64,000 nucleotides of DNA from Vulcanimicrobiota bacterium (lineage in GTDB: Bacteria; Vulcanimicrobiota; Vulcanimicrobiia; Vulcanimicrobiales; Vulcanimicrobiaceae): NCBI GenBank assembly GCA_027306785.1, contig DAHUZB010000028.1, forward strand, positions 1 through 64,000, read 5' to 3'. The translations under genes were made by a program, and so were the position numbers. This document shows positions 59,419-64,000 of this stretch, piece by piece (the first letter of the stretch is position 1; the number at the start of each line of letters is the position of its first letter). The notes below the pieces were generated by a model, which saw only the letters and a program-made list of their open reading frames with translations, searched no databases and was not told where the DNA came from.

Positions 59419-60360
59419 TCAGGGGAGCGCCGCAAGAGTCCGGTCGATCGCGGTGACGTAATCCGTCGCGGAAAAGCCGTCGAGCAGACGACGTAGGTCG
59501 CGATCGTCGAGGAGCACCGGCGCGGTGTGAAGGTACGACATCTCGATGAGTTCGCGCATGATCGGATTGAAGAGTCCGATCGTGGCGAGCGCGGCGCTTC
59601 CGAGCGCGAAATAGCGCGGCTTGGTGCCGGCGCGCCGAAAGGCTTCATCACCGAGGATCTTTTGCGAGACGGTGCCGGATCCGGCGAAGTTCCATGCGCG
59701 GCCGTATGCGCGCGGCTGCGCGATCAGGCGCGCCACGAGTCTCCCGAGGTCGGGAACGTAGCAGAATTGATGCGGCGTCTCGATCGGTCCGAGCAGGTTC
59801 GCGCGTCGCCCCTGGGTGGCCGCGAGAAAAACGTCGTTGACGATGCTGAGCGGAGCACCCGGACCGAAGAAATCGGGCACCCGCAAGATCGCGCCTTGCA
59901 CGAAGCCGTTCGCGTGCGCATCGAGCACGAGGTCTTCTTGGATCTTACGGAAGCGGCCCTTGCGGGTGTGCGGCTCGCGCGGGTGATCTTCGGCGACGAA
60001 CGGCCGTTGCGGTCGCCCGTACGAATAGACCGGTGAGATGAGGAGAATCCGCGCGACTCCGCAGGCGCGGATCGCGTCGAGCGTGCGCTGCATGTAGAGC
60101 GGATGCAGCGCGAATCGGTTATAGGGCACGGCGACCAGGTAGATCACCGTATCCGCGCCCTCGAGCGCGGGCGCGATCGTGGCGGGAAGCTCCGGATTCC
60201 ACGTTCGCAGTTCTACGCGCGGCTCGTCGGCAAAGTGTCGGCGAAGCGTCTCAAGGGTGCGCCCGACGGCGCGGCAGCCGCCGTACCGCTCGATGAGTTC
60301 ACGAACAATGGCACGACCGGATTGGCCCGATGCGCCGAGGACGGCGACGGTTTCTTGCAT
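59419..60360 (-). CDS. NAD(P)-binding epimerase/SDR-like protein, paralog of 31868-32818
   Basis: A 313-residue Rossmann protein beginning VAVLGASGQSGRAIV. It shares length, domain order and several long motifs with the protein at 31868-32818 (SPVYSYGRPQ against GTVYPYGRPQ; GLFNPIMRELIEM against GLFNPMMRELVEM). GGGAGAGAG precedes the ATG at 60360. It follows a FAD monooxygenase gene by 17 bp and is the last gene of a minus-strand cluster. The substrate is unknown. Confidence 0.82.
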   Translation of the reverse strand: MQETVAVLGASGQSGRAIVRELIERYGGCRAVGRTLETLRRHFADEPRVELRTWNPELPATIAPALEGADTVIYLVAVPYNRFALHPLYMQRTLDAIRACGVARILLISPVYSYGRPQRPFVAEDHPREPHTRKGRFRKIQEDLVLDAHANGFVQGAILRVPDFFGPGAPLSIVNDVFLAATQGRRANLLGPIETPHQFCYVPDLGRLVARLIAQPRAYGRAWNFAGSGTVSQKILGDEAFRRAGTKPRYFALGSAALATIGLFNPIMRELIEMSYLHTAPVLLDDRDLRRLLDGFSATDYVTAIDRTLAALP

Positions 60361-60377
60361 GTGCTCTCTCTCCCGCG

Positions 60378-61859
60378 CTATGCGCGTTGTAGCGGAGACG
60401 ACGCGACCGGAGCGTCGCTCGCGAGTTGTCGCGAAAGGATCTCGATGATCTCGTCGACCGCGTTCGAATCGTCCGACGGCCGTTCGTACGCGACATATCC
60501 GTCGGGCCGAATCACGAGAAGCGCCGCGTTGTTGCTCGCGCGCATCTCTACGGCATCGGGGAATCGCTCCCGTACCTCACGTGATAGCGAACCGATTCGA
60601 GTCTCCGGTGCAACGAGGATAAAGCGCGAACCGAGCGCGCCGCGCAAGGACTCGTCGAAACAGCGGCGGCCGGACCCGGCGACGATGGGACTTCCGTGAT
60701 AGGCGATGCCGAGTCCGGAGAGCCGATCGACGAATCCGTGTTGCAGGGCGGGCAGGTGCGTGAGGATCGGGATGGCGGCGTCGCGGAACCCGCGGGCGAT
60801 CGGATTACGAACTCCGAGCGCGTTCGTGAGAAAATGCGTCGCTTCGATCACACCGCGCACGATGGGCTCTCGCTCCTGCGTGTAACTCGCGAGCAACGCC
60901 TCACGTGCACCGCCGCGTACCGTAAACGCCAGTTTCCAGGCGAGATTCCAGGCATCGTGCAATCCGGTATTCATCCCTTGCCCACCGAACGGGCTGTGAA
61001 TGTGGGCGGCGTCACCGGCGATGAACGTGCGGCCGCGCTGCATGCGGCTCACGCAGCGATGATGGATGCGAAAGTAGCTCGACCAGACGAGCGACTCGGC
61101 GACCGGGCCGCCCGATACGCGCTCGGCGAGCACGCGATTGACGAGCTCCAAGGAGGGAGCTTCGCCCTCGGCTTCGTCGATCACGGCGACGAGGCGTCGC
61201 CTGGTTCGCGAGATCGGGAAGATCGCAAGCGGACCATCGGCACTCGGGCAGAGCTGCATCTCGTCGGCCGGGAGCGCATCATTCGTCATCACGTCGGCGA
61301 GCATGTACTGCTGCGGATAGGCATCGCCCGCGAACTCCAGCCCCAGCGCTTCGCGCACCGTGCTATGGGCGCCGTCGCAGCCGACCGCGAAGCGCGCCGT
61401 GACGAGTTCGCGCGCGCCCGCGCGCTCGAGGATCGCTTCCACGCCGCCGTCGATCTCGCGAAGCGAGGTGAGTTCGATGCCGTATTCGACATCCGCGCCG
61501 CGCCCTCGGAGACGTTCGAGCAGAATCCGCTCCGTCACGTCCTGCGGTACCATCGCGACGTAGCGATACGGTGTTCCGCTCGGTTCGAAGGCGATGCGCC
61601 CGAGCGTGCGTTCGCGCGAAGCGAAGGCGACGCCCGTCACACGGTTCGCGGCCTCGAGGAACGGCTCGGCGAGGCCGGCCATCTCGAAGATTTCCAACGT
61701 TCGCGGAAAGACGGCGAGCGCTTTGGAATGCTGCGATTGCGCCTCGTGCCGTTCGATCAGACGTACGCGCAAGCCGCGGCGCACGCAGTCGTTTGCGAGA
61801 AAGAGTCCGACCGGGCCGGCACCGACGATCAGCACGTCGGTCTGTACGGGTTCGCTCAT
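60378..61859 (-). CDS. FAD-dependent aromatic-ring monooxygenase (PheA/TfdB family)
   Basis: A 493-residue flavoprotein hydroxylase. FAD motifs are LIVGAGPVGLFLANDCVRRG near the N-terminus, VGCDGAHSTVREALGL and RTFIAGDAAHIHSPFGGQGMN. It is related to the protein at 35200-36702. It begins seven bases after the AraC-family gene, so the regulator and enzyme are cotranscribed. Aromatic polyketides, phenols or antibiotics are common substrates in the family; the actual one is not known. Confidence 0.9.
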   Translation of the reverse strand: MSEPVQTDVLIVGAGPVGLFLANDCVRRGLRVRLIERHEAQSQHSKALAVFPRTLEIFEMAGLAEPFLEAANRVTGVAFASRERTLGRIAFEPSGTPYRYVAMVPQDVTERILLERLRGRGADVEYGIELTSLREIDGGVEAILERAGARELVTARFAVGCDGAHSTVREALGLEFAGDAYPQQYMLADVMTNDALPADEMQLCPSADGPLAIFPISRTRRRLVAVIDEAEGEAPSLELVNRVLAERVSGGPVAESLVWSSYFRIHHRCVSRMQRGRTFIAGDAAHIHSPFGGQGMNTGLHDAWNLAWKLAFTVRGGAREALLASYTQEREPIVRGVIEATHFLTNALGVRNPIARGFRDAAIPILTHLPALQHGFVDRLSGLGIAYHGSPIVAGSGRRCFDESLRGALGSRFILVAPETRIGSLSREVRERFPDAVEMRASNNAALLVIRPDGYVAYERPSDDSNAVDEIIEILSRQLASDAPVASSPLQRA

Positions 61860-61866
61860 CGGTATC

Positions 61867-62661
61867 CTAGGCCCGCTGCTCGATGCTGCGGTATGCGCTC
61901 GGTGTCAGGCCGGTATGACGTTTGAACGTGCGGCAGAAATAGGCGTGCGTGGTGAATCCGACACGGCGGGAAATCTCTTCGATGCTCACGCGTTCCTTTC
62001 CGAGTAACGCTTTCGCGGCATCGACGCGCAGGCGCGTGATGCACTCGTGCGGCGTCTCGCCCGTGCTCGCCTTGAATTGTCGCAGCGCGGTGTAAGGGCT
62101 TAGCCCGACCTCGCTTGCGATGTCGGAGAGCGTGATCGGCTCGGCGATGTGGAGTTCAATGAAGCGCAGCATGCGCTGCACGCGCATGCCGATACGGAGG
62201 TCTCGGCGGCCTCCCTCGTACGAACGAATCGAGGCGAGATCGAACAGCTCACACATGATCGAATCGAACTCCTCATTGTCGAAGCACGCGGCTGCACGCA
62301 TGACGTAGCCGATCGCGTCATCGACGGCGATGACCGAAGATTTGAAGAGCGGATCGACCTCCGAATCGACGGCGCTCGGGTCGAGGGTAAGGATGAAGTT
62401 TGCGTTCGGTTGACGTCGGAAATGCGCGCATGCATACTGCACGTCCGGCATCCCGACGGTCACGGCTCCCGGTGTGAGCACGTGTTCCCGCCTCCCGTAG
62501 CGATACCGCCACTTCCCGGCGACGGTGAGATTCATGGCATAGCCGGAGTTCGTCTGCGTCAGCATTCGCGCCGAGCGATCCGGCGAGTATCGGTACAAAC
62601 CGATCGTCGCGGCGCGCGTCATGCGAATCGGCACGAGCGAACCGCATCCAAAATCGAACAT
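61867..62661 (-). CDS. AraC family transcriptional regulator
   Basis: A 264-residue activator. The C-terminal double helix-turn-helix is LSDIASEVGLSPYTALRQFKASTGETPHE and SIEEISRRVGFTTHAYFCRTFKRHTGLTPSAYR. The N-terminal 150 residues form a cupin-like sensing domain (GAVTVGMPDVQYACAHF). AAAGGAA about nine bases upstream supports the ATG at 62661. The 130-bp AT-rich gap 62662-62791 before it probably holds its promoter. Confidence 0.9.
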   Translation of the reverse strand: MFDFGCGSLVPIRMTRAATIGLYRYSPDRSARMLTQTNSGYAMNLTVAGKWRYRYGRREHVLTPGAVTVGMPDVQYACAHFRRQPNANFILTLDPSAVDSEVDPLFKSSVIAVDDAIGYVMRAAACFDNEEFDSIMCELFDLASIRSYEGGRRDLRIGMRVQRMLRFIELHIAEPITLSDIASEVGLSPYTALRQFKASTGETPHECITRLRVDAAKALLGKERVSIEEISRRVGFTTHAYFCRTFKRHTGLTPSAYRSIEQRA

Positions 62662-62791
62662 GCGGATGGTTCCTTTCGGCTGCGAAGGCGAGGGAATTCA
62701 CGCGCCACCGTGTTCTTCGTCACCATAGCGCAGGGCCGTCGATAATGGCAAGAAAACACAATAAAGGCGTCAATATATGACAAGCTTTAGA

Positions 62792-63799
62792 TCAGCCGCC
62801 CGTAATGACGACTTTGCCGATCTGCTTGCGGCTCGCGAAATAACGATACGCGTCCTTCGCTTCTCCGAATTCGAACGCGCGCGAGATCACCGGCTGCAGT
62901 CGGTTGGCTGAAATCGCCCGATTCATCGCCTCGAAGCCGGTGCGGCTACCGACGTAGGTGCGGCGGAGCATGATCGGATTGAATAGGCAGCGCGGATCGA
63001 ATGTCGCGTCGGTCAACGCGGCGATGAACGTCACGACGCCTCCCTCCGCGGTAGAGGCGACGGAGCGCGCCAACGTCTCGATCGAGCCGGTCTCGACCAC
63101 GTGCTCCACGCCGCGCCCGCCGGTTCGTTCGCGTACGGCGCGATCCCAGTCCGGGGTGGTGACGTAGTTGATGACCTCGTCCGCACCGAGCTCGCGCAGA
63201 CGCTGCGCCTTGGCGTCGGACGAGGTGATCGACACGACCGTTGCGCCGAACAATTTGGCGAACTGCAGCGCGAAGATTGCGACGCCGCCGGTGCCGATCG
63301 TGAGCACGGACTCGCCCGGGAGGATGGGGCGGGGGCCGATCAGGGCCGACCACGCCGTGAGGCCTGCGCACGGCAGCGCTGCGCCTTCCTCGAACGAGAG
63401 GTGCTCCGGCAGTTTGACGAGAGCATTTTCGTGCACGGCGGTGAGCTCGGCGAGCATGCCGTCGCGCGTGCAGCCGAATTGATCGGTTGCTACGCGCAAC
63501 GAGAACGGCCCGTCGATCCAAGCCGGAAAATACGTCGCCGCGACGCGATCGCCGACGGCGAATCGGCTGACGGCCTCGCCGACGGCGACGACCTCTCCCG
63601 CTCCGTCCGAGAGGGCGACCGCCCCCGGGCGCCCGGCGACGGGATAGATTCCGTCGAGGATTCTGAGATCGCGATTATTTACCGATCGCGCGTGGATATC
63701 GACCACGACTTCGTGCGGACCGGGCTGCGGTTCAGCGCGGTCGCGCAGCGCGAGTCCTTCGAGGCCGGCGCCGAGGCGCTCGAAAATATATGCTTGCAT
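62792..63799 (-). CDS. MDR-superfamily alcohol dehydrogenase/quinone reductase-like protein
   Basis: A 335-residue medium-chain reductase. The Rossmann segment is VLTIGTGGVAIFALQFAKLFGA (about residues 165-186), and the GroES-like N-terminus has SVNNRDLRILDGIYP. Catalytic zinc Cys residues are not evident, so it is the zinc-free type. It follows a SnoaL-like gene by 12 bases. It is distantly related to the reductase at 30150-31151. Confidence 0.85.
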   Translation of the reverse strand: MQAYIFERLGAGLEGLALRDRAEPQPGPHEVVVDIHARSVNNRDLRILDGIYPVAGRPGAVALSDGAGEVVAVGEAVSRFAVGDRVAATYFPAWIDGPFSLRVATDQFGCTRDGMLAELTAVHENALVKLPEHLSFEEGAALPCAGLTAWSALIGPRPILPGESVLTIGTGGVAIFALQFAKLFGATVVSITSSDAKAQRLRELGADEVINYVTTPDWDRAVRERTGGRGVEHVVETGSIETLARSVASTAEGGVVTFIAALTDATFDPRCLFNPIMLRRTYVGSRTGFEAMNRAISANRLQPVISRAFEFGEAKDAYRYFASRKQIGKVVITGG

Positions 63800-63811
63800 C
63801 GTGGCCGTGCT

Positions 63812-64000
63812 TCAGACGATGAACTGATAATCGACGAGAATGCGGCCCTCGGCGTCGACTCGGAGCACCTCGAGACCGACGGCGAGGACTTCGTCCGCTT
63901 TGCCGTCCAGCATCTCCCAGTGGAAAGTGACGACGTCGCGGAGCGCCTGTGCATCCTGCACGGCGCGGAATCGCCGTCCGCCGTCGCGTACGTTTCTGTT
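63812..64000 (-). CDS. SnoaL-like/NTF2-fold protein, C-terminal part (5' end outside window)
   Basis: The frame is open to the window edge and gives 62 residues. It has the SnoaL-like ending: VVTFHWEMLDGKADEV, then a D-x-EGRILVDYQF strand pattern. NTF2-fold proteins of this kind are small enzymes or binding proteins, often beside oxidoreductase genes. The gene is cotranscribed with the downstream MDR reductase gene. Its true start is outside the window. Confidence 0.65.
   Translation of the reverse strand, partial: NRNVRDGGRRFRAVQDAQALRDVVTFHWEMLDGKADEVLAVGLEVLRVDAEGRILVDYQFIV

Overview
The window is a gene-dense, high-GC bacterial chromosome segment with about 60 protein genes, many overlapping by 1-20 bp. 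Gene content (glycine cleavage system with split P protein, full bioAFDB, pdxST, scpAB, S53 peptidase lipoprotein, Ycf45-like ATPase, FeS photolyase) fits a free-living, mostly aerobic, deep-branching phylum. The style recalls Vulcanimicrobiota (Ca. Eremiobacterota, WPS-2), but that is a guess and no marker here proves it. No rRNA, tRNA, CRISPR array or intact insertion sequence was seen.

Layout. 1-8.1 kb: end of speD, an S53 peptidase, speE, a thioesterase and gcvT-gcvH-gcvPA-gcvPB. 8.1-9.3 kb: a lower-GC AAA ATPase gene. 9.5-14.2 kb: a six-gene operon (Nudix, scpA, scpB, methyltransferase, nfo, dinB). 14.2-16.5 kb: a low-GC accessory locus of related exported proteins, one frameshifted and one reduced to a remnant. 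16.6-21.3 kb (minus): PD-(D/E)XK nuclease, UvrD-like helicase, GNAT, peroxiredoxin. 21.4-27.7 kb: ubiX, a nested inverted repeat, ispE with a nucleotidyltransferase, a large glycosidase coupled to a GalT-like gene. 27.7-30.1 kb: pdxST, a DUF1844-like gene, an HNH gene. 30.1-36.7 kb: oxidoreductase, TetR and epimerase genes, then a minus-strand operon of FAD monooxygenase, FeS photolyase and GH114-like lipoprotein. 36.7-42.3 kb: biotin operon with terminator, then an arginine-type decarboxylase. 43-50 kb: Ycf45/R3H ATPase, PilZ protein, tmk-holB, a membrane protein, mtnP, an orphan solute-binding lipoprotein. 50.2-58.2 kb: a CsoR/CstR-family repressor divergent from DUF2892 protein, RND adaptor, RND pump, TolC-like channel, sulfide:quinone oxidoreductase and an aromatic 35-residue protein. 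58.2-64 kb: MarR/SDR pair and a minus-strand cluster of epimerase, FAD monooxygenase, AraC regulator, oxidoreductase and a SnoaL-like fragment.

How genes work together. SpeD, SpeE, the arginine-type decarboxylase and MTA phosphorylase together make polyamines and recycle the by-product, although they are spread over 48 kb. The most striking unit is 50.2-58.2 kb. Its repressor lacks the His ligand of copper CsoR, as in persulfide sensors of the CstR type. Its regulated operon joins sulfide oxidation to a complete tripartite efflux pump. This suggests a reactive-sulfur sensing, oxidation and export module.

Regulation. In three regulator/target intergenic regions (31.8, 50.5 and 58.7 kb) divergent promoters overlap around a palindromic operator. 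In five of those six promoters the predicted transcription start falls on or beside the start codon, which points to widespread leaderless translation. These promoter calls come from reading hexamers and spacings by eye, not from transcript data.
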